A DNA stretch of 64,000 bases from Photobacterium gaetbulicola Gung47 (GTDB lineage: Bacteria; Pseudomonadota; Gammaproteobacteria; Enterobacterales; Vibrionaceae). The stretch covers positions 1,054,001 to 1,118,000 of the forward strand of contig CP005973.1 in NCBI GenBank assembly GCA_000940995.1, written 5' to 3'. Shown in pieces: positions 8,967 through 15,997 of this stretch. Position 1 is the first letter of the stretch. Each line of letters begins with the position of its first letter. The translations under genes and the position numbers were made by a program. The notes below the pieces were generated by a model. That model was not told the DNA's origin. It worked only from the letters and a program-made list of their open reading frames with translations, and ran no database searches.

Positions 8967-9248
8967 TTAGCTGAATATTTTATCGCCAGTTTGATCGATA
9001 AACATCTTCGCCTTGTTGATCATGAAAGATTCGGCATCAGCTTTGGAGGATAACAAATCAGATCGGACAAACATGTGTGTTTTTACTTCACCATCAAACT
9101 GTTTGCAAATTCGCCCAGCTATACGGAACTGTCCGCCTTCAGCCTTCGGTTCTGGGTAGATCAAATAACCTTCATATTCAATCGGCTCCACAGATTCAGC
9201 CTTGGCTTCCTGTTTACTAAAACCAAATAATTTTGAGAAGAAACCCAC
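8967..9248 (-). CDS. HlyU-family (PF10115-type) small protein
   Basis: A protein of about 93 residues starting (V/M)GFFSKLFGFSK, with EYEGYLIYPEPKAEGGQFRIAG and VRSDLLSSKADAE. This pattern fits the family annotated in databases as 'transcriptional activator HlyU' (PF10115). That family is unrelated to the ArsR-type HlyU of V. cholerae, and a regulatory role is not established. I use the GTG start: GGAGA lies 8 nt before it, while an ATG 15 nt upstream overlaps that ribosome site. It is monocistronic. Confidence 0.65.
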   Translation of the reverse strand: MGFFSKLFGFSKQEAKAESVEPIEYEGYLIYPEPKAEGGQFRIAGRICKQFDGEVKTHMFVRSDLLSSKADAESFMINKAKMFIDQTGDKIFS

Positions 9249-9562
9249 GTCAATTATCTCCAAAAAGCGCTTTTATACAGTGACATCATGCCATAATCTA
9301 ATAAAAAAAAATGAAAGCAAGATTAAATTCTTGAAGATTAGTCGCTTTAACGAATTTCCCTCTAACTATCTGCTAATCTGACCGTTTCGTAAGATAAAGT
9401 TTTGCACAGCATTCGGATAAGATTGATTTATCTCAGATGTCGCCCTATCACCGACCATAGCCAAAGCTTTGGCGAAGAAAATTCCACTTTGCTGTACACG
9501 CTGAAGCACAAACAAAAAAGCGCCGGTAAACCAGCGCTTTAGTATTCATCTTTTGCATTTGT
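9249..9562. other. Intergenic region with terminator
   Basis: About 310 nt between two small minus-strand genes. Apart from the hairpin at 9517-9540 and the presumed HlyU-like promoter near 9249-9300, I see no further feature. Confidence 0.45.
9517..9540 (-). terminator. Terminator after the DUF1127-like gene
   Basis: AAAGCGC and GCGCTTT pair around a loop, and on the minus strand the stem runs into six T. It lies about 23 nt past the stop codon of the small gene at 9563. Confidence 0.75.
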
Positions 9563-9754
9563 CTAGCGGTACATGCCAATATCTTTCTGGATATGGACCG
9601 GTAAATCTTGAACATTGTATTGTTTTGGTGAATCTTTGCGACCAAAAACGATATCAAATGCGTGTGCAATCAATCCTTTGATATTAACCGCATAGGCTTT
9701 TTTGTCCATTGCGGTAGGGGTTGCGATGGTGTCAAAGTTCATTGCCTGTGCCAT
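9563..9754 (-). CDS. Small DUF1127-like protein
   Basis: A 63-residue protein, MAQAMNFDTIATPTAMDKK..., ending in LPVHIQKDIGMYR. The C-terminal H-x-x-KDIG-x-x-R pattern is that of DUF1127 proteins (typical end LLKDIGLSR), small basic proteins that in other bacteria bind RNA or modulate phosphate and stress responses. The N-terminal half does not match anything I recognise. It stands alone with its own terminator. The DUF1127 link rests on about thirteen residues, so it is tentative. Confidence 0.6.
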   Translation of the reverse strand: MAQAMNFDTIATPTAMDKKAYAVNIKGLIAHAFDIVFGRKDSPKQYNVQDLPVHIQKDIGMYR

Positions 9755-10023
9755 GATTGCCTCTCGTTTGTATTTTTATCAACTGTGGTTATTTTAAGCT
9801 GATCAGATTGCAACCAAAAATGACAATATTTCCACAAAAGGATTAGTTTTTCTAATAAGTTAAAACCTCGTTAAACCACCAAACCAGCAGATGAAAAGTC
9901 ATGTATTCTTTATGAATAAACACACGATAATTGAATATTTTTTGCTTATTTAGGTATTCCCTTGCACTGCAAAAGCCATTACCGTAACAATAAATCAACA
10001 ATTAAATTTTGTGGAATGTTGTG

Positions 10024-10968
10024 ATGCTGCACTTTATCTCCAAACACTCGTCAGTTTTACTGATAATAGCAACCTTGGCAGGCTTGGCTTGGCCACAAGC
10101 TTCATTGATAGTTTTCCCTTTTTTACCTTATGTATTGTTCTTCCTGATGCTGTTTACACTGCTTGGCATCGAACAAAAGGCCCTGCTAGCAGAACTCAAG
10201 CTGAAAAAGTCTTGGGGTTACGCCTTGCTTCACAGTGTAGTCATGACCGTTTTTGCATGCAGCCTCGGGTATTTTTTCGGAGCGTCTAATTCTCTGCTCA
10301 TTTCAATTGCTGCAGTGTCAGCGACAGGCTCCTTATTCGCAACCCCGGCTATTGCACGCTCCGTGGGGCTCAATGCTCTAACAGCAATGGCAATGACTAT
10401 CGCTACCACGCTGTTAATGCCTATAGTTCTCTATATCAATTTACTCCTATTTCAAAATGATGAATTTTCACTGGATATTGCTAGCTATCTGATGCGTTTG
10501 GCCATATTTATCGCCTGTCCAATGGCATTTTCAGCATTGGTTTACCATTACGTGCCCAGACCGACCCTAACCCGCATTCACAGTAAACTCTCACAAGTCA
10601 CCATCATATTGGTTTTTGCTTTTCCGTTTGGGCTTGTTGGACCATTGAGAGGTATTTTTGATACCGCTCCTTCGCTAGCATTGCACTATATCTTCATCTC
10701 TTTCGGTTTGTGCTTGCTGTTTTTTGTCGCCAGTATTTTATTTTATCTACGCCAGGGCAAAGATATCGCTCTCCTTGCTGCTATAACATCTTCCAACCGC
10801 AATGTGTTACTCACATTTACAGTTGCTGGCGCTTATTTGGGGCCTGATTTTCTGTTACTGCTTGGTGCTCTACAGCTCCCAACTTACGCACTGCCGTTGT
10901 TGGTTAGGTGGGTAAACAACTACATCACAACTCGTTATTATTCACCCCAAACTGGTCACTCAAAATAA
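10024..10968 (+). CDS. BASS-like (bile acid:sodium symporter fold) transporter
   Basis: A membrane protein of about 314 residues with nine to ten hydrophobic helices. It begins MLHFISKHSSVLLIIATLAGLAWP, and it contains VSATGSLFATPAIARSVGLNAL and, near the C-terminus, AAITSSNRNVLLTF, both typical of the SBF/BASS superfamily with its two unwound-helix crossover motifs. The substrate cannot be told; family members carry bile acids, pyruvate, pantothenate or arsenite. I start at the ATG preceded by GTGGAA; a TTG 15 nt upstream is unlikely. It stands alone, upstream of the ribB riboswitch, with no obvious partner genes. Confidence 0.7.
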   Translation: MLHFISKHSSVLLIIATLAGLAWPQASLIVFPFLPYVLFFLMLFTLLGIEQKALLAELKLKKSWGYALLHSVVMTVFACSLGYFFGASNSLLISIAAVSATGSLFATPAIARSVGLNALTAMAMTIATTLLMPIVLYINLLLFQNDEFSLDIASYLMRLAIFIACPMAFSALVYHYVPRPTLTRIHSKLSQVTIILVFAFPFGLVGPLRGIFDTAPSLALHYIFISFGLCLLFFVASILFYLRQGKDIALLAAITSSNRNVLLTFTVAGAYLGPDFLLLLGALQLPTYALPLLVRWVNNYITTRYYSPQTGHSK

Positions 10969-11028
10969 CATCTGGGGATAAATTAAGTGCTTGATATCAT
11001 AATTATCAAATAAATACCGGCTATCGTC

Positions 11029-11057
11029 TTGCACACCAATTTCCTTTTCCTTATAGT
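11029..11057 (+). promoter_or_regulatory. Sigma-70 promoter of ribB
   Basis: TTGCAC at 11029-11034 and TATAGT at 11052-11057, with a 17-nt spacer. Transcription would start a few bases before the first conserved riboswitch helix. Confidence 0.65.
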
Positions 11058-11065
11058 GCAAAGGA

Positions 11066-11230
11066 ATTCTCAGGGCGGGGTGAAATTCCCCACCGGCGGT
11101 AGTCCTTCAACAGGAAAGCCCGCGAGCGCTTATTTATTGATTTTCAATTGATAAGGTCAGCAGATCTGGTTCAGTCAGGCAATGCCTTACCACTCCAGAG
11201 CCGACGGTTATAGTCCGGATGAAAGAGGAT
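11066..11230 (+). ncRNA. FMN riboswitch (RFN element)
   Basis: The conserved blocks are present in order: TCAGGGCGGGGTGAAATTCC, CACCGGCGGTA, AGCCCGCGAGCG, a variable arm, GGTCAGCAGATCTGGT, CCAGAGCCGACGGTTA and TAGTCCGGATGAAAGAGGA. This is a complete FMN aptamer. It lies about 165 nt upstream of ribB, so FMN is expected to reduce ribB expression. A long stem-loop (11272-11305) without a T run follows; the expression platform is unclear and may act on translation. Confidence 0.97.
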
Positions 11231-11271
11231 CTCAGTACAGTACTTGTCTATCAAACGGACAAGCATTTTCT

Positions 11272-11305
11272 ATACAGTGCGATCACCCAAGCGGTGATGC
11301 TGTAT
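11272..11305 (+). promoter_or_regulatory. Stem-loop in the ribB leader
   Basis: ATACAG/CTGTAT and ATCACC/GGTGAT form two stacked helices with small internal asymmetry. It lies between the FMN aptamer and the ribB start and has no T run, so it is not a classical terminator. It may belong to the expression platform. Confidence 0.45.
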
Positions 11306-11394
11306 ATTGCTTCTTGCCAGTTGCTTGTTTGACTGTGCTTGCTGACTTTCCATGCCCTGATTCTGGTAAATGTTTATTTTAGGAGTTTCTTACC

Positions 11395-12072
11395 ATGAAT
11401 CAGTCTCTACTAGCCCCGTATGGTTCTGCGTTTGAGCGCGTAGAAGCCGGTCTTGAAGCTATCCGCCAAGGTCGTGGTGTTTTGGTTGTTGATGATGAAG
11501 ACCGCGAAAACGAAGGCGATATTATCTTTGCAGCCGAAACCTTAACCAGTGAGCAGATGGCTCTAATGATCCGCGAATGTTCTGGGATTGTTTGCCTGTG
11601 CCTGACCGATGAGCGCGTCAAGCAACTTGATTTGCCGATGATGGTGGAGAATAACACCAGTGCAAACCAAACCGGCTTTACCGTAACAATCGAAGCGGCC
11701 AAAGGGGTAACCACTGGGGTCTCTGCTGCTGATCGTGTCACCACCATCAAGGCGGCAATTGCTGATAACGCCGTACCAGCAGATCTCAGCCGTCCTGGCC
11801 ATGTATTCCCGCTCAAAGCGAACCCTGAGGGTGTCCTAGCTCGCCGTGGCCATACAGAAGCGACGGTTGACCTGATGCGCCTATCCGGTATGAAGCCATA
11901 TGGCGTTCTATGCGAACTGACTAATCCGGATGGCACAATGGCCCGCCTGCCTGAAGTGATCGAATTTGGCAAACTGCATAATATGCCAGTACTTACCATC
12001 GAAGATCTGGCTGCCTATCGCTTGGCCAAAGAAGTGGCAAACGCTGAATCTATTGAGACGCTAACAGCCTAA
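11395..12072 (+). CDS. ribB: 3,4-dihydroxy-2-butanone 4-phosphate synthase
   Basis: A 225-residue RibB that converts ribulose 5-phosphate to 3,4-dihydroxy-2-butanone 4-phosphate and formate in riboflavin synthesis. The acidic active-site loop DDEDRENEGD is at residues 33-42, and the RRGHTEATVDLMRLSG motif holds the conserved histidine near the C-terminus. It is a stand-alone synthase with no fused GTP cyclohydrolase II (RibA) domain. AGGAG lies 9 nt before the ATG. Control is by the upstream FMN riboswitch. Vibrios often carry this riboswitch-controlled copy apart from the main rib operon, so it may be a second, supply-tuned ribB. Confidence 0.96.
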   Translation: MNQSLLAPYGSAFERVEAGLEAIRQGRGVLVVDDEDRENEGDIIFAAETLTSEQMALMIRECSGIVCLCLTDERVKQLDLPMMVENNTSANQTGFTVTIEAAKGVTTGVSAADRVTTIKAAIADNAVPADLSRPGHVFPLKANPEGVLARRGHTEATVDLMRLSGMKPYGVLCELTNPDGTMARLPEVIEFGKLHNMPVLTIEDLAAYRLAKEVANAESIETLTA

Positions 12073-12087
12073 TCCCGATATTAATAC

Positions 12088-12122
12088 CGTTGCCGTGTAT
12101 CATCAGAGCTCGGCAACGTTTA
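12088..12122 (+). terminator. Hairpin after ribB
   Basis: CGTTGCCG and CGGCAACG pair around a 15-base loop, followed by TTTAA. It lies 15 nt after the ribB stop. Confidence 0.6.
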
Positions 12123-12131
12123 ACCTTCCGT

Positions 12132-12218
12132 TCATGCCGTCGGCATAAAATGCATCAAAACAGCCCAAGCGGATACCCACCCCATAACAACCGCTATATC
12201 GTTCCAGTCTTTATTCAT
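12132..12218 (-). CDS. Possible 28-residue membrane peptide
   Basis: The frame reads MNKDWNDIAVVMGWVSAW and continues through VLMHFMPTA to TGA. A hydrophilic N-terminus precedes one hydrophobic stretch rich in Val, Trp and Met, as in small single-span membrane peptides. GGGGTCAAGG precedes the ATG, so a usable ribosome site exists. It lies in an otherwise empty stretch. I recognise no family, and a frame of this length can occur by chance. Confidence 0.35.
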   Translation of the reverse strand: MNKDWNDIAVVMGWVSAWAVLMHFMPTA

Positions 12219-12360
12219 CCTTGACCCCAGATCGTGAAAATACTGTGATATGAAACGCATCCTGTGAATAGGACAATATTCGCTTCATTTAATTCACATA
12301 ATTAACAATAAACAGCATCTGTTCAGATATAACGACCGGAAAGGTATTTACTTTAATCAA

Positions 12361-12387
12361 AAAAAACCGGTAAGCAGCACTTACCGG
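12361..12387 (-). terminator. Terminator after the 5'-nucleotidase gene
   Basis: CCGGTAAG and CTTACCGG enclose a short loop, and a run of eight T follows on the minus strand. It lies about 38 nt past the stop codon. Confidence 0.85.
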
Positions 12388-12424
12388 AGATTACATTTAG
12401 CAACTATCTGTGAGGCAGTACCGC

Positions 12425-14188
12425 TTAAGCGACATGCTCTTGTTCACAGCCGCACGGTATAAAATCGATCATGGTCTGCTCAAAAGCACCGAACGAGCCC
12501 CTATCTCTAGCATATTCCTCAAAGGCATCAGCCATCGTGATATTCAACGGTATCGGGTCGATATTACTGTTCACCAAAGCGCCGTATCCCTCTTTTCCCG
12601 TTGCGGTATAGCCCGATGACACTGAAAGATAATTGGCATGATCCTGAATATCTTCCCATACGCCATTCCGATAAAGTTTCAGCACCTCAATTCGCTGCCC
12701 TTCAGCTGCACAGCAACGATAGGTGTATTTCAACCGAGAGGTATAAGGAAAGCTCCCACTTCCCGTCCCTTCAACACCATTATCAATGGCATTGTTGATA
12801 GCACCTTCCAGTGCAGCCCGCAATTGCTTACCGCTGACTTCATAGACCATAAGCCCTATCGCGAAAGGGAGCAAACGGCCGGAAATATCTGCCGCAGTGA
12901 TTGGTCCGGCATGCAATGACGCCCTTACGCCGCCAGCATTGTGAATACCAAAATCAACCGCATGGCCGCGCTGCCGCGAAGACCAAACAAAGCTATCAAC
13001 AACGAGTGGCGCTATCTGGCTGGGCCCTTTATGGTCCGGAACTCGGATGTGGCGCAGGGATTCAGTCAACACCGCTACCTGCTGGGTTTGAAGCTCTCTA
13101 ACTGCAGGCCGATAGTCTTGGTTAAGCACATTTTCTATCTGTGGGTCTTTTACACAGAAGCACACGTTCCCTTGCGCACTGAGGTAGTCTTTCACCACCT
13201 GATGGGTGGAATCATCAAGATGCTCGCTTCGGCTAGCATCAACAGTAAACTGCCTGCCCAGCAGCAGTTGATTTCTACCCGCGGCTCTCGCCACTGTACC
13301 ATCGGCATTGAAGTCAAGTTCGAGCTGCCCCAGAGCCAGAGCATTGCATCCCGCCTGAACCACATAGGTTCCGTTGATCTGCACCGCATATTCATCACCA
13401 ACGCTAAAGCCGATATTGCTAAAATCACCCTGCATTGTATGCGTGTGGCCGCCAATAATCGCACCAACACCATCGACCTGGCTGGCTAGCTCTAAGTCCC
13501 GTTCGTAACCTAGGTGGCTTAGAACCACGATTTTATTGATACCCGCACGCTTTATCGCAGCAACGGTATTTTGAGCGACAGCAGTCACATTGAGAAAATG
13601 GGTGTCAGGATCCGGGTTGGCAATACCTGCCATGTTTTCAATTGCTAAGCCAAAAACAGCAACGGGCTCGCCGTCGACATCCTTGACAAGATATTTTGCG
13701 TGCTCGTGTTCACTGTCATAGGCCATTACGTTTGGCTTAAGGGACAAGGGATTGGCTTTATCCTTGTTTTCGTTAGATAAGTCCCAGTTTCCAGCAAGCA
13801 ACGGAAAATTGGCTAGATCCATAAAGTCAGCAACAACCTGATTGCCCATATCAAGCTCATGGTTGCCTAACGCCATCGCATCTATGCCAATAGCATTGAG
13901 CAAGGTCGCATTGGCTGTTCCTTTGTACAAGGAAAAGAATAACGTTCCTTGAAAGCAATCACCGGCGTGAACAAACATAAATTCACGTCCATGCATCATC
14001 GCCTGCTTTTTGGCTTCTCTCACCGCTGTCGATACCCGAGCAAAACCACCACAACTTGCGAACACCGACATTGTTGACCCAGAAGAAGGCGAAGGGATCT
14101 GCAAAGCGATTGTCGATGGCTCAAAGTGCGAGTGAGTATCATTGATGTGGGCAAATGTTATCTTTGCCGAGCGATGAATTTGTTTCAT
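12425..14188 (-). CDS. Metallophosphatase/5'-nucleotidase without signal peptide
   Basis: A 587-residue two-domain nucleotidase of the UshA/YfkN superfamily. The N-terminal metallophosphatase has the metal-binding motifs INDTHSH (about residues 15-21), HAGDCFQG, GNHELDMG, VLSHLGYERD and GGHTHT. The C-terminal 5_nucleotid_C domain (about 350-560) contains DFGIHNAGGVRA. It would remove phosphate from nucleotides or similar esters. Unlike UshA it has no signal peptide and starts MKQIHRSAKITFAH, so it is probably cytoplasmic. GGAGG lies 13 nt before the ATG, a slightly long spacing. A second, secreted member of the superfamily is encoded at 48869. Confidence 0.85.
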   Translation of the reverse strand: MKQIHRSAKITFAHINDTHSHFEPSTIALQIPSPSSGSTMSVFASCGGFARVSTAVREAKKQAMMHGREFMFVHAGDCFQGTLFFSLYKGTANATLLNAIGIDAMALGNHELDMGNQVVADFMDLANFPLLAGNWDLSNENKDKANPLSLKPNVMAYDSEHEHAKYLVKDVDGEPVAVFGLAIENMAGIANPDPDTHFLNVTAVAQNTVAAIKRAGINKIVVLSHLGYERDLELASQVDGVGAIIGGHTHTMQGDFSNIGFSVGDEYAVQINGTYVVQAGCNALALGQLELDFNADGTVARAAGRNQLLLGRQFTVDASRSEHLDDSTHQVVKDYLSAQGNVCFCVKDPQIENVLNQDYRPAVRELQTQQVAVLTESLRHIRVPDHKGPSQIAPLVVDSFVWSSRQRGHAVDFGIHNAGGVRASLHAGPITAADISGRLLPFAIGLMVYEVSGKQLRAALEGAINNAIDNGVEGTGSGSFPYTSRLKYTYRCCAAEGQRIEVLKLYRNGVWEDIQDHANYLSVSSGYTATGKEGYGALVNSNIDPIPLNITMADAFEEYARDRGSFGAFEQTMIDFIPCGCEQEHVA

Positions 14189-14361
14189 AAAACGTTGTAG
14201 GCCTCCACATTTTGCGAAAGGTTATCTTATATCAAAAGCAGTTCAAACTCAGATTTTTATGAGAATTTATTTTTATTTCACACTCCTTACCGCGAATTAA
14301 ATCACACTTACAAATACCTATTATATTTAAACCCATGACAAATCAATGACGACAGATACTA

Positions 14362-15291
14362 ATGATGCAAGTAATCTTTGCTATCTTTCTTGCCATGGTA
14401 TTAGGCTATCTTGCCCAGCGGACAGGGCTCTGCCTGGTTCGCGCGGTGCATGAACTTATAGCCCGCCGTCCAGCCTTCTTACTAGCCATATTATGCTGCG
14501 GCTTCTGGTATTGGCTCATCGTCCCCTTTACTGGAAAGGAATGGATCCCGTTCTTGGCCAATCGCTTCGATGGCACCATTCATTTTCTGGTTGGAGGTAT
14601 ACTGTTTGGTCTTGGTGCCGCCTTGAATAAAGGCTGCTCGATTTCGACCATTTCTAAACTAGCCAGCGGACATTATTATATGCTGGCAACCGTTGTTGGC
14701 TGGATCATCGGCTGGTTGCTGTTACCCGTACTCACACCAGCGGTCAGCTACCGGCCAATTGAACCAATATACTCTCCCATCCTGCCAGTACTGATCCCAC
14801 TACTATTAGTTTTGTTTTTTTCGATAATCAAAACGACACCGGAACGGCGTAAATTACTTTTCGGGGTGATGTTTTTCGGGATCACTGCAAGTATCTTGAC
14901 CTTAATTGAACCTCGGTGGTCCCCTAGCCAGTTGCTCAAGGACATCTCTTACAGTGTTTACCACCAGGACACAGACAACTGGCCCGCGCTTGAAAGGTAC
15001 GCTGTTATTGCTGGCTTGGTCACAGGAATGGCTATAGGAGCAAGAAGCCGGCTATCACTTCGGGATTTTGAATTCCGCTTGAAGCAACTACTTTCCCATT
15101 TTTTTGCCGGAACCGTTATGGGAGTCGGCGCTTCTCTGGCACTCGGCGGAAATGATTCTCAGCTTCTTATTACCCTACCGACGTTTTCACCGGCAGGGGG
15201 CGTCGCGGTTCTATTTATGATCATCGGTATAACAACCGGCTTAGCGATGCGCAAAGCCTACCACCGTATGCTCAACAAGGACAAAGTTTAA
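14362..15291 (+). CDS. YeeE/YedE family (thiosulfate/sulfur) transporter
   Basis: A 309-residue membrane protein with about nine helices in two homologous halves. RTGLCLVRAVHEL near the N-terminus and GLGAALNKGCSISTIS (about 84-99) carry the cysteines typical of YeeE/YedE channels; the C-terminal half has GVGASLALGGNDSQ. YeeE of E. coli and TsuA-type homologues take up thiosulfate, with cysteines that relay the substrate. In the second half the usual glycine-rich motif lacks its cysteine (ALGGNDS), so the relay may be shortened. The sulfur-carrier partner (YeeD/TusA) usually found nearby is absent. The stop codon runs straight into a strong terminator. Confidence 0.8.
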   Translation: MMQVIFAIFLAMVLGYLAQRTGLCLVRAVHELIARRPAFLLAILCCGFWYWLIVPFTGKEWIPFLANRFDGTIHFLVGGILFGLGAALNKGCSISTISKLASGHYYMLATVVGWIIGWLLLPVLTPAVSYRPIEPIYSPILPVLIPLLLVLFFSIIKTTPERRKLLFGVMFFGITASILTLIEPRWSPSQLLKDISYSVYHQDTDNWPALERYAVIAGLVTGMAIGARSRLSLRDFEFRLKQLLSHFFAGTVMGVGASLALGGNDSQLLITLPTFSPAGGVAVLFMIIGITTGLAMRKAYHRMLNKDKV

Positions 15292-15317
15292 AACCACGCG
15301 GCAACGCGCGTGGTTTT
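15290..15317. terminator. Bidirectional terminator between the YeeE-like gene and gloA
   Basis: AAAACCACGCG pairs with CGCGTGGTTTT around a 6-base loop. The A and T flanks let it end both convergent genes. Confidence 0.85.
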
Positions 15318-15353
15318 AATCAGGTTACCCCAAGAAAGAAGTAACGGGTTCAG

Positions 15354-15746
15354 TTACTGGTAACGACCGTGTCGCTGCAGGAACTCAATCTTGTAGCCAT
15401 CTGGATCTTGCACAAAGAAAAACTTCGCTAACAGCTGGCCTTCTCGGAAAAACTCTTTGATATCTGCAGGCTCATAGCCAAGTTCGCTCAATTTTTGATG
15501 CTCTGCTTCAAGTTCATCAACTGCAACAGCAATATGGCCGTAACCACTGCCATGAGTGTAACTCTCTGTACCTTCATTCCAGGTCAGCTCCAACTCCATA
15601 TCATTCTCTTCGTTACGAAGGTACACCAAGCTAAAGCCTTCGAAATCCAACTGCTCTGCAACATCCAGATCCAGTGCTTCTTTGTAGAATTTCAATGATT
15701 TATCCAAATCACCAACGCGCACCATTGAGTGGATAATTTTCGCCAT
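15354..15746 (-). CDS. gloA: Lactoylglutathione lyase (glyoxalase I)
   Basis: A 130-residue glyoxalase I that converts the methylglyoxal-glutathione hemithioacetal to S-lactoylglutathione. It has two VOC half-domains with metal ligands: H6 in IIHSMVRV, the Glu in MELELTWN, the His in GYGHIAVAVD and the Glu in GYKIEFL. Length and motif order match the Ni-dependent bacterial enzyme. It is monocistronic and shares the terminator with the convergent YeeE-like gene. The assignment is secure. Confidence 0.96.
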   Translation of the reverse strand: MAKIIHSMVRVGDLDKSLKFYKEALDLDVAEQLDFEGFSLVYLRNEENDMELELTWNEGTESYTHGSGYGHIAVAVDELEAEHQKLSELGYEPADIKEFFREGQLLAKFFFVQDPDGYKIEFLQRHGRYQ

Positions 15747-15997
15747 CTGACATCTCCAAGATAATCAATAAGTTAGTATATGTTATTAGACGCTGACTAT
15801 AGCAACTAGGCAACCAGACAACAAGAAGTTTCCCTTGCGCTTTCAGAGAGTTAAATTTTCAATAATGTGACAAATACATCCCCAGATCAGCCACTTATAA
15901 GATAGGCTTAAAGTATGGGTCCAATAAGCGCTTTAGCGCCACATACGCTAAGCATTATTACTTCACATCATTCCCGTTTCATTATGTTGAGGTGGCT

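Larger units (their letters stand above)
12073..12424. other. Intergenic region between ribB and the 5'-nucleotidase gene
   Basis: About 350 nt holding two terminators that face each other (12088-12118 and 12367-12387) and one possible 28-codon minus-strand gene at 12132-12218. The rest is AT-rich without visible signals. Confidence 0.5.

Noticed and set aside
11182..11382. 66-codon open frame between the aptamer and ribB
   Set aside because: It starts inside the FMN aptamer, and no protein pattern or ribosome site supports it.
11400..11999. 199-codon open frame on the minus strand
   Set aside because: Antisense to ribB; composition rich in Ser/Arg, typical of a shadow frame.
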